Notes: generated by a model from the sequence alone, not told the origin. A stretch of 64,000 nucleotides of DNA from Agromyces ramosus (GCF_004216665.1 NZ_SGWY01000002.1:286685-350684); one strand, 5' to 3'. Shown: positions 15,815 through 24,226, counted from the stretch's first letter. Numbers and translations are program-made.

Positions 15815-17001
15815 GCGGCACGCTGCGGGTCGCGATGATCGGCCACGGCTTCATGGGCGCCGCCCACTCGCAGGGCTGGCGCACGGCGCAGCGCGTGTTC
15901 GACCTCCCGGTCGAGACCGAGATGGCGGTGATCGTCGGCCGCAACGCCGAGGGGGTCGCGGATGCCGCGGCCAAGTGGGGCTGGGCGGAGTCGGCCACCG
16001 ACTGGCGCGAGGTGATCGCGCGCGACGACATCGACCTCGTCGACATCGTCACGCCGGGGGATTCGCACGCCGAGATCGCGATCGCCGCGCTCGAGGCGGG
16101 CAAGCACGTGCTGTGCGAGAAGCCGCTGGCGAACACGGTCGCCGAGGCCGAGGCCATGGCGGATGCCGCCGCTCGCGCTGCGGCACGCGGCATCCGTGCC
16201 ATGGTCGGCTTCACCTACCGGCGCGTTCCGGCCGTGACCTTCCTGCGCGACCTGATCGCCCAGGGGGCGGTCGGCCGCATCGCGCAGGTGCGCGCGAGCT
16301 ATCGACAGGACTGGCTGGTCGACCCCGACATGCCGCTCGGATGGCGCCTGCAGAAGGAGCACGCCGGCTCGGGCGCGCTCGGCGACATCGGCGCGCATGC
16401 CATCGACCTGGCGCAGTTCGTCACGGGGATGCAGCTCGAGCGGGTGTCGGGCGTCGTCGACACCATCGTGAAGCAGCGGCCGCTGCAGGGTGCCGGCTCG
16501 GGGCTCTCGGGCACGGCCGCCGAGGGGTTCGGCGAGGTCAGCGTCGACGACATCGCGATCTTCACCGGTCGCTTCGCCGGCGGCGTGCTGGGGTCGTTCG
16601 AGGCGACGCGGTTCGCCACCGGACGCAAGAACGCGCTCTCGATCGAGGTCTCGGGCGACAAGGGCGCGCTCGCGTTCGACCTCGAGGACCTCAACTCCCT
16701 GCGGTTCTACGACCGCACGGCGCCGAACCAGCTGCAGGGCTTCACGAAGATCCTCGTGACCGAGCCGGAGCATCCGTACGTCGCGGCCTGGTGGCCCGCC
16801 GGCCACACGCTCGGCTACGAGCACGGCTTCAGCCACCAGGTGAAGGACCTCGTCGAGGCCATCGACGCCGGCATCGATCCGCATCCGTCGTTCGCCGAGG
16901 GGCTCCAGGTGCAGCGCGTGCTCGCGGCGGTCGAGCAGAGCTCCGAACGCGACTCCGGCTGGGTCGGGGTCGGCGAGCGAACCCTGGCGCACACGGCATG
17001 A
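15811..17001 (+). CDS. Gfo/Idh/MocA family NAD(P)-dependent oxidoreductase
   Basis: This 396-residue sugar dehydrogenase-type enzyme has an N-terminal Rossmann fold with [13 protein letters not shown] and [20 protein letters not shown]. The family hallmark [15 protein letters not shown] sits near residue 110. The C-terminal domain has [16 protein letters not shown], including the His used in catalysis by relatives. In 3-keto-sugar pathways such enzymes reduce the 3-oxo product to a normal hexose or move the oxidation along. It starts at GTG with GGGAGG upstream and closes the second operon, with a hairpin 58 nt after its stop. Confidence 0.9.
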   Translation: MSGTLRVAMIGHGFMGAAHSQGWRTAQRVFDLPVETEMAVIVGRNAEGVADAAAKWGWAESATDWREVIARDDIDLVDIVTPGDSHAEIAIAALEAGKHVLCEKPLANTVAEAEAMADAAARAAARGIRAMVGFTYRRVPAVTFLRDLIAQGAVGRIAQVRASYRQDWLVDPDMPLGWRLQKEHAGSGALGDIGAHAIDLAQFVTGMQLERVSGVVDTIVKQRPLQGAGSGLSGTAAEGFGEVSVDDIAIFTGRFAGGVLGSFEATRFATGRKNALSIEVSGDKGALAFDLEDLNSLRFYDRTAPNQLQGFTKILVTEPEHPYVAAWWPAGHTLGYEHGFSHQVKDLVEAIDAGIDPHPSFAEGLQVQRVLAAVEQSSERDSGWVGVGERTLAHTA

Positions 17002-17058
17002 CCTGACAAGACCCGAAGTCGACCCGCCGTGCTGCCGAACTCCGGAGCAGTCGGAGAG

Positions 17059-17100
17059 CGACGGATGCCGCGTGGCCGATGGGCCGCGCGGCATCCGTCG
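17059..17100 (+). terminator. Strong hairpin terminator after the glycoside operon
   Basis: A 14-bp perfect stem (17059-17072 with 17087-17100) is built from the oligomer GGATGCCGCG and its complement. An inner GGCC pair further closes the loop. There is no T tract, as is usual for this GC content. Confidence 0.7.
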
Positions 17101-17108
17101 TCGCCTGC

Positions 17109-17137
17109 TTCGGATCGGCGACCGCGATCGGTAGGGT
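17109..17137 (+). promoter_or_regulatory. Promoter of the acetyltransferase gene (leaderless type)
   Basis: TTCGGA (17109-17114), a 17-nt spacer, then TAGGGT (17132-17137), with the ATG 6 nt further on. There is no ribosome-binding site in between. The -35 is weak. Confidence 0.45.
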
Positions 17138-17143
17138 TCGGGC

Positions 17144-17662
17144 ATGAGCTCCCCGATCAGGGTCCGTGCCGCGCGGGTCGAGGACGCCGCCGAGATGGCG
17201 CGCGTGCTCGTGCGCTCGTGGCAGGAGACGTATCGCGGGCTGATGCGGGACGAGGTCCTCGATGACCCGGCGTTTCCCGACGCGCGGGAGCGGTTCTGGA
17301 CCGCCGCCATCAGCGACGAGCGCTACCGCGAGAGCCGCGCCGCGGTGGCGGAGCGGGACGGCGAGATCATCGGCGTCGCGCTCGCGGGCCCGCCGGACCC
17401 CCCGGAGCCGGGATGGGCGACGCACCTCTACGTGCTGTACGTCGTGGCAGCCGAGCACGGATCGGGCGCTGGTGCCGCCCTGCTCGACGCGGTCGTCGAC
17501 CCGCACGAAGCGGCGGCGCTCTGGGTCGCCGATCCGAATCCTCGGGCGCAGGCGTTCTACCGCAAGCACGGCTTCGTCGCCGACGGCACCGTGCAGGTGG
17601 ATGACGGCGTGCGAGAGATCCGAATGGTGCGCGGGCGCCGAACGCGCGCCACGCCGGAATGA
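17144..17662 (+). CDS. GNAT family N-acetyltransferase
   Basis: This 172-residue protein has the GNAT fold. The N-terminal strand IRVRAARVEDAAEMARVLVRS is followed by WQETYRGLM. The acetyl-CoA loop is altered: where R/QxxGxG/A is usual it reads AEHGSGAGAALLDAV. It ends with ALWVADPNPRAQAFYRKHGF, the classic last-helix motif. The substrate is unknown. The start is likely leaderless, with a -10 box 6 nt upstream. It is a single-gene unit between two hairpin/promoter regions. Confidence 0.85.
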   Translation: MSSPIRVRAARVEDAAEMARVLVRSWQETYRGLMRDEVLDDPAFPDARERFWTAAISDERYRESRAAVAERDGEIIGVALAGPPDPPEPGWATHLYVLYVVAAEHGSGAGAALLDAVVDPHEAAALWVADPNPRAQAFYRKHGFVADGTVQVDDGVREIRMVRGRRTRATPE

Positions 17663-17771
17663 CGGATGCCGCGCCACGAGGACACGCCGTCCACAACGCC
17701 GACGAGGACATGCCCCGTCGATGTGAACGCCTGTTGCGCACTCTTACCCCACGCGTCCGCTGCGGTTCCGG

Positions 17772-17794
17772 CGCTGCCGCGAGCCGGTTAGCGT
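17772..17794 (+). promoter_or_regulatory. Leaderless-type -10 region of the FMN reductase gene
   Basis: TTCCGG at 17766-17771, a 17-nt spacer and TAGCGT at 17789-17794, with the ATG at 17801 only 6 nt downstream. There is no ribosome-binding site. Confidence 0.4.
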
Positions 17795-17800
17795 CCCACC

Positions 17801-18394
17801 ATGCCGATCATCTCCGTCGTCGCCGTCTCCGGAAGCCTGCACTCGCCGTCGAGGACCACCGTGCTCGTGCGAGAGATCCTCGAGGGCTTCGCGACCGCGT
17901 TGCGGTCGGGCGCGGGCGACGACCTCGAGGTCGAGGCGCACCTGATCGAGCTCTCCGAGATCGGGCGCGAGTTCTCGGGTGCGCTCAGCCGTGACGACCT
18001 GAACCCGATCGCCGAGGACGCGCTGCGACGCATCGAGTCGGCGACGCTGCTCATCGTGGCGAGCCCGGTCTACCGGGCGTCGTTCACGGGCCTGTTCAAG
18101 CACGTGTTCGACTTCGTCGGGCAGTACGCGCTCATCGACAAGCCGGTGCTGCTCGCGGCGACGGGCGGCAGCGACCGGCACGCGCTCATCATCGAGCACC
18201 AGTTCCGCCCGTTGTTCTCGTTCTTCCAGGCGATCACGCTGCCGATCGGCGTCTACGCGAGCGACACGGACTTCGTGGACTACCGCATCGACTCGGCGGC
18301 CCTGCGGGAGCGTATCGACCAGGCGATCGGCCGGGGCCTCCCCGTCGTGCGGAGCACCGTGCTGCCCGTTTCGGAGTACGTCGCGACCTGGTAG
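17801..18394 (+). CDS. NADPH-dependent FMN reductase (MsuE/SsuE-like flavodoxin-fold)
   Basis: This 197-residue protein of the NADPH_dep_FMN_red family supplies reduced FMN to partner monooxygenases. Seen are VSGSLHSPSRTTVLVREIL (flavin phosphate loop), LLIVASPVYRASFTGLFKHVFDFV (the SPxYxxSxTG-like flavin site) and LLAATGGSDRHALIIEHQFRPLFSFF. The last matches the MsuE/CE1759 subgroup linked to sulfonate use. No monooxygenase or sulfonate transporter is adjacent, so the partner is unknown. Confidence 0.88.
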   Translation: MPIISVVAVSGSLHSPSRTTVLVREILEGFATALRSGAGDDLEVEAHLIELSEIGREFSGALSRDDLNPIAEDALRRIESATLLIVASPVYRASFTGLFKHVFDFVGQYALIDKPVLLAATGGSDRHALIIEHQFRPLFSFFQAITLPIGVYASDTDFVDYRIDSAALRERIDQAIGRGLPVVRSTVLPVSEYVATW

Positions 18395-18445
18395 TCAGCT
18401 GCCACGCACTTCGCTCGTCCGGGCCCTCGTCGACGAGTGTGCACG

Positions 18446-18958
18446 ATGATGGACAGCGTGACCGTCGAACCCGCCGAACCCGGATGGTACGAAGACCCTG
18501 AGGCTCCCGACCTGGAGCGATGGTGGCAGGGGGAGCATTGGTCCGACACGGAGTTCCGCGCGAAGCCCGAGGATCACCACATCGTCCAGTACATGAAGGG
18601 CTACGCAGAGCTCAGTCCCAGGTCCCCGACCAACTTCATCGCGATCTCGTCGCTGGTCTGCGCGATCATCGAGCTGGTCGCGGCCGCAGCGCTGGTCGTC
18701 ACGTCGTCGAAAGTGGCGGCTTCCGCGGCACCGTCGCTCGCAACGGCGACACTTCTCCTGCTCGTCACGGCGACCATCCTTGGCCTCGGCCTCTGGACCG
18801 CGGTCATGAGTGGGTTGTCCGTGGCGAACGGCCGACGAACGGGTCGACGACTCCCACAGGCCGTCGCGGCACTCGGTTGCGCCGTCGTGTCGGCTGGACT
18901 GTCGCTGCTGGCATTCGCGAGGCTCCTGCCGGATTGGCTGCTCGCACCGGGGAGTTGA
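18446..18958 (+). CDS. DUF2510-type membrane protein
   Basis: This protein of about 170 residues has an N-terminal PGWYEDPEAPDLERWWQGEHW segment. That is the WYxDP...RWWDGxxW signature of DUF2510, a short actinobacterial domain found before membrane segments. Three hydrophobic helices follow (FIAISSLVCAIIELVAAAAL, LLVTATILGLGLWTAVMSGL, AVAALGCAVVSAGLSLLAF). Starts at 18437 (GTG), 18446 or 18449 are all possible and no clear ribosome-binding site decides. The role is unknown. Confidence 0.75.
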   Translation: MMDSVTVEPAEPGWYEDPEAPDLERWWQGEHWSDTEFRAKPEDHHIVQYMKGYAELSPRSPTNFIAISSLVCAIIELVAAAALVVTSSKVAASAAPSLATATLLLLVTATILGLGLWTAVMSGLSVANGRRTGRRLPQAVAALGCAVVSAGLSLLAFARLLPDWLLAPGS

Positions 18959-19091
18959 CCGGCGAGCCGGGTGCGAAAGGAGCGACGTGAACCCGAAACG
19001 GCGCCGCGACAACGCGCGACCATAAGCGTGGAATCGCGGCCAGCGCACGATCGCCGATCCCGCCGCGCGCGTGTTCGACCGACTTCGGGTG

Positions 19092-19120
19092 TTGATTTCG
19101 TCAGCTCTCTTCGCCAGTAT
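19092..19120 (+). promoter_or_regulatory. Promoter of the DUF1801 gene (leaderless type)
   Basis: TTGATT (19092-19097), exactly 17 nt, then CAGTAT (19115-19120). The ATG follows after 6 nt, so the message probably starts at the codon. Confidence 0.55.
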
Positions 19121-19126
19121 TCGCGC

Positions 19127-19516
19127 ATGACTGACAAGTCCGATTCCGAACAGATCGACGACATCATCGCGCAGCAGAGCGGCTGGAAACAGGACGTGCT
19201 CGTCGCGCTTCGAGCTGCGATCATGGCCGCCGACCCGGCCGCCGTCGAGGTGGTCAAGTACAAGAAGCCCTCCAAACCGGAGGGAGTTCCGTTTTGGACG
19301 CATGACGGAGACGTCTGCTTCGTCGACGTGCTCAAGAGCGCCGTACGGCTGACGTTTGCGAAGGGTGCCCGCATGGAACGCAGCGATCTCTTCAATACCC
19401 GGCTGGACAGCAAAGTCGTCCGAGCCATCGACTACTTCGATGGAGACCGGGTGGACGAAGCGGCGGTCAAGGCACTCGTGGCCGAGGCCGTGGAACTCAA
19501 CGTTGCAGCCAGGTGA
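19127..19516 (+). CDS. DUF1801 domain protein
   Basis: This 129-residue protein has the DUF1801 (YdhG-like) pattern: IIAQQSGWKQDVLVALRAAIMAADPAAVEVVKYKKPSKPEGVPFWTHDGDVC with the family K-W-xPxW-type core, then FAKGARMERSDLFNTRL and VRAIDYFDGDRVDEAAVKALVAEAV. The fold is small alpha/beta; no reaction is established. It stands alone behind its own promoter. Confidence 0.8.
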   Translation: MTDKSDSEQIDDIIAQQSGWKQDVLVALRAAIMAADPAAVEVVKYKKPSKPEGVPFWTHDGDVCFVDVLKSAVRLTFAKGARMERSDLFNTRLDSKVVRAIDYFDGDRVDEAAVKALVAEAVELNVAAR

Positions 19517-19600
19517 CAGTGGTGGCGGAAGCCGAACCGGTCGCCCACGTCAGGCAGGGACGCGGCTTGACTGCTCAGACCCGAACGGACAGGAGATTGC

Positions 19601-20236
19601 GTGACCGAGGCACTGACTGAGCGGAATCCGGTACGTCAACGTCCAGGGGCGCTCGCTACGGTCGCCGTCACGCTGTTGATCCTCGCGGTGGGATTCGCGG
19701 TCTTCGGGTTCACCCCCGCTCTGTTCGCGACGTTGTACATGGGGATGGCGGCCGCGTACGTCGCAATCCCGTACACCATCGTGGCGGTCCTCGCACGAGA
19801 GGTGGTCGCGTGGCGGAGTCGGCACGATGGTGAGCCGCGCCGAGACGGTGAACCCGAGCTCAGCGACGATGCGATCCGCTTCGGCATGTTCCGGCAGCGG
19901 GCTTCGCTGACGACCGCGATAGCCATGCTCGTCACTCTTGCAGTGTTTGTCGCGACCCTGGTCGGCGGCTGGGGCGATCAACCAAGCACAGCTCCCGGAC
20001 TGCTGGGAAACGGGGGTCTGCTCACGTTCGGCGCGTTCGCCTCCGTCTCAGGAGTTCTGGCCATCGTGGTGAACGTGCCCTCGATCTATTCACGGCTGGT
20101 GGTCGGGTCGGAGCGGCACGCCATCCGACAACGCGTGGGCGCGTGGAAGCTGATCCTCGCCAACACGATCCTCACCACGACCTCGTGGATCGCGTACTGC
20201 GGCTTCGCCGTCCACTTCCTCACCGAATCGACGTAA
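19601..20236 (+). CDS. Polytopic membrane protein, unknown function
   Basis: This 211-residue protein has about five hydrophobic segments: LATVAVTLLILAVGFAVFGF, ALFATLYMGMAAAYVAIPYTIVAVL, AIAMLVTLAVFVATLVGG, LLTFGAFASVSGVLAIVV and ILANTILTTTSWIAYCGFAV. A charged cytoplasmic loop (SRHDGEPRRDGEPELSDD) lies between the second and third. AGGAG precedes the GTG start. No family is recognised. It is followed by a 220-nt gap with no gene before the convergent TetR gene. Confidence 0.7.
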   Translation: MTEALTERNPVRQRPGALATVAVTLLILAVGFAVFGFTPALFATLYMGMAAAYVAIPYTIVAVLAREVVAWRSRHDGEPRRDGEPELSDDAIRFGMFRQRASLTTAIAMLVTLAVFVATLVGGWGDQPSTAPGLLGNGGLLTFGAFASVSGVLAIVVNVPSIYSRLVVGSERHAIRQRVGAWKLILANTILTTTSWIAYCGFAVHFLTEST

Positions 20237-20456
20237 CGGCCAAGGCACGCTCCGTTCGCTTCCCGCCACGCGCTAACGCCACCCAAGCGCGTGATGCGCT
20301 GAGGGGTCGCTTACCGATCCGCATGCGGGCCGTCCGCCGTGTCTCATCGACGTCTGAGCGCCGTGCCGAGAAGTGAGAAGCCGGCGATTCGGGGTTGATG
20401 GGATTACCTCCCTTCGTTCTCACGGGTCAACTCGGCGCCCTGATGCGGTGCACCCC

Positions 20457-21152
20457 TCAGGGGGTCGGTGAGCGTCGCTCCGCGGAGGCTCTGAGGGGCT
20501 CGAGGGCGGCGAGGACGAGGTCGAGGCCGAAGGTGAACTCCTCGGCTGGGTCGTAGCCGGCTGCGACGAGCGCCGCGGCGGACTCGTTGAGGTAGGGGAA
20601 CTCGTCAGGAGAAAGCTGGGGCAGGTACACGTCCTCGCCCATGTCCGCGAACTCATCGGCCGTGTCGAACGGCAGGCTGGCTTCCTGCAGGGCGAAACCG
20701 TAGACGTAGCTGTCGAGCAACCAGTTGGCGTGCGTCGCCATCACGACCGTGAAGCCAGCCCTCCGCAGGCAGGCGGTGACCGCTTCGTGGTGGCGGAGGT
20801 TCGCGGGCCCCGGCGATGTCCGCGACTCCAACAGGCCGATCGCCCACGGGTGGCGTGCGAGAACCTGTCGAGCGGATACTGCCCGCCGCCGCATCGCCGA
20901 CTGCCAGTCGGTCTCTTCGGGCGGAAGCTCGATCTCCTCGAACACGAGGTCGACCATGGCGTCCAGCAGCTCGTCCTTGCTCGCCACGTAGTGATAGAGC
21001 GACATCGCGCCCGCGCCGAGCGCGCCAGCGAGCCGGCGCATGCTCAGACCGTCGACCCCCTCGCGGTCGGCGAGCCGGATCGCCTCCAGCACCACCCGCT
21101 GCTTGCTCAGCCCCGCGTCAGACGCGACCTGGTGTTGTTCCTTTGCAGACAC
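20457..21152 (-). CDS. TetR family regulator with TetR_C tetracyclin-repressor-like C domain
   Basis: This 231-residue protein has an N-terminal helix-turn-helix (VVLEAIRLADREGVDGLSMRRLAGALGAGAMSLYHYVASKDELLDAMVD). A C-terminal ligand domain follows, with WQSAMRRRAVSARQVLARHPWAIGLL and YGFALQEASLPFDTADEFADM. It is divergent from the MDR oxidoreductase at 21269, with GTAC-rich palindromes between them, so it very likely represses that gene and itself. The inducer is unknown. Confidence 0.9.
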   Translation of the reverse strand: MSAKEQHQVASDAGLSKQRVVLEAIRLADREGVDGLSMRRLAGALGAGAMSLYHYVASKDELLDAMVDLVFEEIELPPEETDWQSAMRRRAVSARQVLARHPWAIGLLESRTSPGPANLRHHEAVTACLRRAGFTVVMATHANWLLDSYVYGFALQEASLPFDTADEFADMGEDVYLPQLSPDEFPYLNESAAALVAAGYDPAEEFTFGLDLVLAALEPLRASAERRSPTP

Positions 21153-21184
21153 GGGACCCCTCGCTCATTCGACCGCTTGACAAT

Positions 21185-21222
21185 CGTACAGCGTACGGGC
21201 AATAGTACGGTGTACGCGTACA
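21185..21222. promoter_or_regulatory. TetR operator palindromes
   Basis: Two GTAC-type palindromes lie in the divergent gap: CGTACAGCGTACG (21185-21197) and the perfect 12-mer TGTACGCGTACA (21211-21222), followed by another GTAC at 21225. These are the natural target for the adjacent TetR protein. Confidence 0.65.
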
Positions 21223-21268
21223 GTGTACGAACCGGCGAGAGTCGCAGCTCGGACGTGAGGAGTCTTCC

Positions 21269-22309
21269 GTGGGAATCGAACAGCGATCGAATGCGGAAAA
21301 GCGCTTGGTGCCGGGCGCGAGTCGGGCCGGGGCGGCGACCATGCGGGCCGCCGTCCAGCACCGCTACGGCCCGCCCTCGGCGCTCGAGTCGTCCGAGGTC
21401 GCGATCCCGTTGCCCGGTCGGGGCGATGTGCTCGTCCAGGTGGGCGCGGCCTCGGTACATCCGGGCGACTACTTCGTCATGACCGGGAAGCCGTACGTGG
21501 TGCGCCTGGTGTTCGGGCTCCGCCGGCCGCGCCACGGCATCCCTGGCAGGGATCTCGCCGGCGTGGTGGCAGCGGTCGGGACGGATGTCACCGCTCTCCG
21601 CCCCGGCGACGAGGTGTTCGGGTGGAGTACCGCAGGAACCCTCGCGGAGTACGCCTGCGTCCCCGCGGACAACCTCGTGTCCGTGCCCGCCGACCTGTCG
21701 GTCATGGACGCGGCGGCGGTGCCCACCTCGGCCATGACGGCGTTGCAGGCATTGCGCGAGATCGCGAACGTTCGACCGGGCCAGAGGGTGCTGGTCACGG
21801 GCGCGTCGGGCGGCGTGGGCTCCTTCGCCGTACAGATCGCCAAGGCGTTCGGCGCCGAGGTGACGGGTGTGTGCAGCACCCGCAACGTCGACTTGGTCCG
21901 CTCCCTCGGTGCCGACCACGTCGTCGACTACACAAGGACCGACTTCACCCGCACCGAGAAGCGCTACGACGTCATCCTCGACAACGTGGAAGCCCAGCCC
22001 CTTGCGGCTGTCCGCCGAGTGCTGACACCCACCGGCACCCTGATCCCCAACAGCGGACGCGGCGGCCGCTGGATCGGCCCCATCGGTCGGATCGTCACAG
22101 CGCGAGTGCTGTCCGGGTTCACACGTCAGCACCTGAAGCCCTTCACGTCGCTCGGGAAGCGTCAGGACCTGCTCACGCTGGCAGACCTGCTCACGACCGG
22201 GCAGGTCACGCCCGTCATCGACCGCACCTACCCCCTCGACGAAGCATCCGGCGCCCTCCGCTACGTCGCGGCCGGCCACACCCGAGGGAAGGTCGTGATC
22301 ACCGTCTGA
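21269..22309 (+). CDS. MDR family NAD(P)-dependent oxidoreductase (quinone reductase-like)
   Basis: This 346-residue medium-chain reductase has a GroES-like domain (GDVLVQVGAASVHPGDYFVM, GRDLAGVVAAVGTDVTALRPGDEVFGW) and a Rossmann motif VLVTGASGGVGSFAVQIAKAFGAEV. The structural and catalytic zinc ligands of alcohol dehydrogenases are absent, which places it with zinc-free quinone/enone reductases. It starts at GTG 21269 with GAGGAG upstream; an internal ATG at 21341 is the alternative. It is divergent from and probably repressed by the TetR at 20457. It is followed 96 nt later by a DUF6326-like gene likely in the same unit. Confidence 0.88.
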   Translation: MGIEQRSNAEKRLVPGASRAGAATMRAAVQHRYGPPSALESSEVAIPLPGRGDVLVQVGAASVHPGDYFVMTGKPYVVRLVFGLRRPRHGIPGRDLAGVVAAVGTDVTALRPGDEVFGWSTAGTLAEYACVPADNLVSVPADLSVMDAAAVPTSAMTALQALREIANVRPGQRVLVTGASGGVGSFAVQIAKAFGAEVTGVCSTRNVDLVRSLGADHVVDYTRTDFTRTEKRYDVILDNVEAQPLAAVRRVLTPTGTLIPNSGRGGRWIGPIGRIVTARVLSGFTRQHLKPFTSLGKRQDLLTLADLLTTGQVTPVIDRTYPLDEASGALRYVAAGHTRGKVVITV

Positions 22310-22405
22310 CGACCGGACCGACGAGAACGACTCAACCCGTGCGTATGCACGCCCAGACCTGTCGCCACTCCGGCGGAGGGACCGCTCCTCTCGAAAGAAG
22401 AACCG

Positions 22406-22894
22406 ATGACCAACCGAACGAACACCCCGAACCTGCTCGACAACCCGCCGGTCCCCGTGCAGGTCAAGATCGCCGCCGCGTGGACCAGCTTCATGTTCCT
22501 CTACATCTACGTCGACGTCTTCAACTTCTACAAGCCCGGCGTCGTCGACGGCATCCTGAATGGCCTCATCTGGACCTTCGACATCAGCTCGACGTTGTTG
22601 ACCATCTTCCTCGTCTCCGTGTCGATCCCCGCCCTGATGGTGGTGCTCTCCATGACGCTGCCCGCCCGGGTGAATCGCGCCACGAACCTCGTCGTTGGAT
22701 CGCTCCTCATCCCCTACTCGATGTTCAACGCGGCAGGGGCGACCTGGGAGTGGGCCTTCTTCTACGGCATCTCCATCGGAATCGAGGTGCTGCTCCTGGC
22801 CTTCATCCTGCGCTCCGCCTGGACCTGGCCTCGAACCCCCGCCGTCCCAGCCGGTCCCGCGACGACCGACGTTCGACAGGAGGCATCCGTGTAA
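22406..22894 (+). CDS. DUF6326-like four-helix membrane protein
   Basis: This 162-residue protein has four hydrophobic helices (WTSFMFLYIYVDVFNFYKPG, STLLTIFLVSVSIPALMVVLS, LVVGSLLIPYSMFNAAGA, FYGISIGIEVLLLAFILRSAW) and a Pro/Thr-rich C terminus. The YIYVDVFNFYKPG run is typical of DUF6326 proteins, whose role is unknown. A GAAAGAAG box precedes the ATG. It is probably co-transcribed with the oxidoreductase. Confidence 0.72.
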   Translation: MTNRTNTPNLLDNPPVPVQVKIAAAWTSFMFLYIYVDVFNFYKPGVVDGILNGLIWTFDISSTLLTIFLVSVSIPALMVVLSMTLPARVNRATNLVVGSLLIPYSMFNAAGATWEWAFFYGISIGIEVLLLAFILRSAWTWPRTPAVPAGPATTDVRQEASV

Positions 22895-23023
22895 GTCCTA
22901 CCGCGTGGAGCCCGCCGCCGCGGACACCGGACCGACAGTGGCCAGCTCAGTCGCGGTATGCGCAGAGAACCTGCTCGCAGTCGGTCCGGTGTCTGCGCGG
23001 GGGCTCACTGGCGGCAGACCAGC

Positions 23024-23455
23024 TCAGTTTCCGCCCATGACGTGCTCGGGTAGGTCATGCTGGCGCTTGGGTCGCGGTCCTTTCGCTGCCCACGGCTGGC
23101 GCCATTGTGGCGCCGGAAAGGAGTCGGCGAAGTAGAGCGTTTCACGCGCTACTTTGTCGCCTCGAAACTCCAGGATCTTGACGTAGTGCAGCGGTTCGCC
23201 CCCGTCATAGCTGAGCAGCCCCTCCGCAACCCAGAGGTCGCCCGAGCCTCTGATCTCCTGCGGCTGAAAATCGAGCTTCGCCGGGTAGCGTTCTCGCCAG
23301 CCCTGCTGATTGATCTTGCCCTGGAACCACTCGTCGGATTGAGGGAATTCGAGGACGACGTCGTCATGGTAGAGCTCCGACGCCTTGGACTCGTTGGGTC
23401 CCCCGGTATACGTCCACTGTTGCAGAAGCAGTTCGCGGACTTGTTCGTACTCCAT
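23024..23455 (-). CDS. NTF2/SnoaL-like domain protein
   Basis: This 143-residue protein opens MEYEQVRELLLQQWTYTG, with SELYHDDVVLEFPQSDEWFQGKINQQGW and LHYVKILEFRGDKVARETLYFAD, the pattern of SnoaL-like nuclear transport factor 2 proteins. GGAAGGG precedes the chosen ATG; the upstream extension has no coding character. No catalytic residues can be assigned. It is unrelated in detail to the SnoaL-like proteins of the glycoside island. Confidence 0.75.
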   Translation of the reverse strand: MEYEQVRELLLQQWTYTGGPNESKASELYHDDVVLEFPQSDEWFQGKINQQGWRERYPAKLDFQPQEIRGSGDLWVAEGLLSYDGGEPLHYVKILEFRGDKVARETLYFADSFPAPQWRQPWAAKGPRPKRQHDLPEHVMGGN

Positions 23456-23612
23456 TGCTCGGCCCTTCCAGGGTGCGACCGTGTTGTTCCCGACCTTCGG
23501 GCATCTGCACGACGGTGTCCATTCACGTTCGTGAACCCGCTCGTGTGTATGACCGTGACGCTGGGGTAGACGTTGCAGCAACCCCGCGACGTCGATCACC
23601 CGCGTTTCGATT

Positions 23613-23631
23613 ACGGGTCCTTCTGCGGACG
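23613..23631. repeat. 19-bp direct repeat, copy 1
   Basis: ACGGGTCCTTCTGCGGACG is repeated identically at 24785-24803. It lies in the 237-nt gap before the next gene, where nothing else was found apart from that gene's promoter. Confidence 0.6.
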
Positions 23632-23657
23632 ATCCCTCAACGCGACCCACTTGCAGA

Positions 23658-23686
23658 TCGTGACGCCCTGCTCGTAGAGGTAGCCT
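23658..23686 (+). promoter_or_regulatory. Leaderless-type promoter before the 113-residue gene
   Basis: The -10 TAGCCT (23681-23686) lies 6 nt before the ATG at 23693. A weak -35 (CGTGAC, 23659-23664) is 16 nt upstream. No ribosome-binding site is present. Confidence 0.4.
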
Positions 23687-23692
23687 CACCCC

Positions 23693-24034
23693 ATGAGCGA
23701 GATGCCGTCCGAGCGACGTGTTATCCGTCTGTTCCCGGATTACTCGCGGGACTGGCCGCTGTGGGAGAACTCGACGCCTACCTGGGATGTGGGCTACACG
23801 ACGACGCCCGCGATGTACGGGCTGTCCGAGGATCTGACGACATCGATCGCGGCGTGGAACGAGTTCTGGGAAGCGCATTTCGACGACGCAGATGGATGGG
23901 ACAGCGTCGAGGCCCGCGACCAATGGGGCGCCGCCGGGGAAGAGATCGCTCGGCGTCTGAGCGACGAAGTCGCGAACTTCGCCGACGTGAAGTACGAACC
24001 GTGGCCCCTACGCGGCCCCATCCGGCGGGCCTAA
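23693..24034 (+). CDS. Hypothetical acidic protein
   Basis: This 113-residue acidic, Trp-rich protein has RRVIRLFPDYSRDWPLWENS at the start and TTSIAAWNEFWEAHFDDADGW in the middle. There is no signal or membrane segment. The size and layout recall small conserved actinobacterial proteins of unknown role. The leaderless-type promoter and regular codon use support a real gene. Confidence 0.65.
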   Translation: MSEMPSERRVIRLFPDYSRDWPLWENSTPTWDVGYTTTPAMYGLSEDLTTSIAAWNEFWEAHFDDADGWDSVEARDQWGAAGEEIARRLSDEVANFADVKYEPWPLRGPIRRA

Positions 24035-24217
24035 ATGCTCGTCGACGATCCCTCAGTAAGCCTCTGCGATCGTTGCGCGCGCGCTTCGCGCATGAGACCG
24101 TCGGGCGTGGACTCTTTCATAGTGTGGAACACCCTGCTCTTCGGAGGTGCTGCAGTCGCAGCGGCAGGCGTCGTGACTCTGGCCATGTGGATCAGAAGCC
24201 GCAAGCACCAGTCCTAA
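24035..24217 (+). CDS. Small single-helix membrane protein, doubtful start
   Basis: This 60-residue frame begins immediately after the previous stop. A CDRCAR segment precedes one hydrophobic helix (WNTLLFGGAAVAAAGVVTLAMW) and a basic end (IRSRKHQS). An internal GTG at 24107 would give a 36-residue single-helix protein. There is no ribosome-binding site for either start. It may be a genuine small membrane protein or chance. Confidence 0.3.
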   Translation: MLVDDPSVSLCDRCARASRMRPSGVDSFIVWNTLLFGGAAVAAAGVVTLAMWIRSRKHQS

Positions 24218-24226
24218 CGGGATCCG

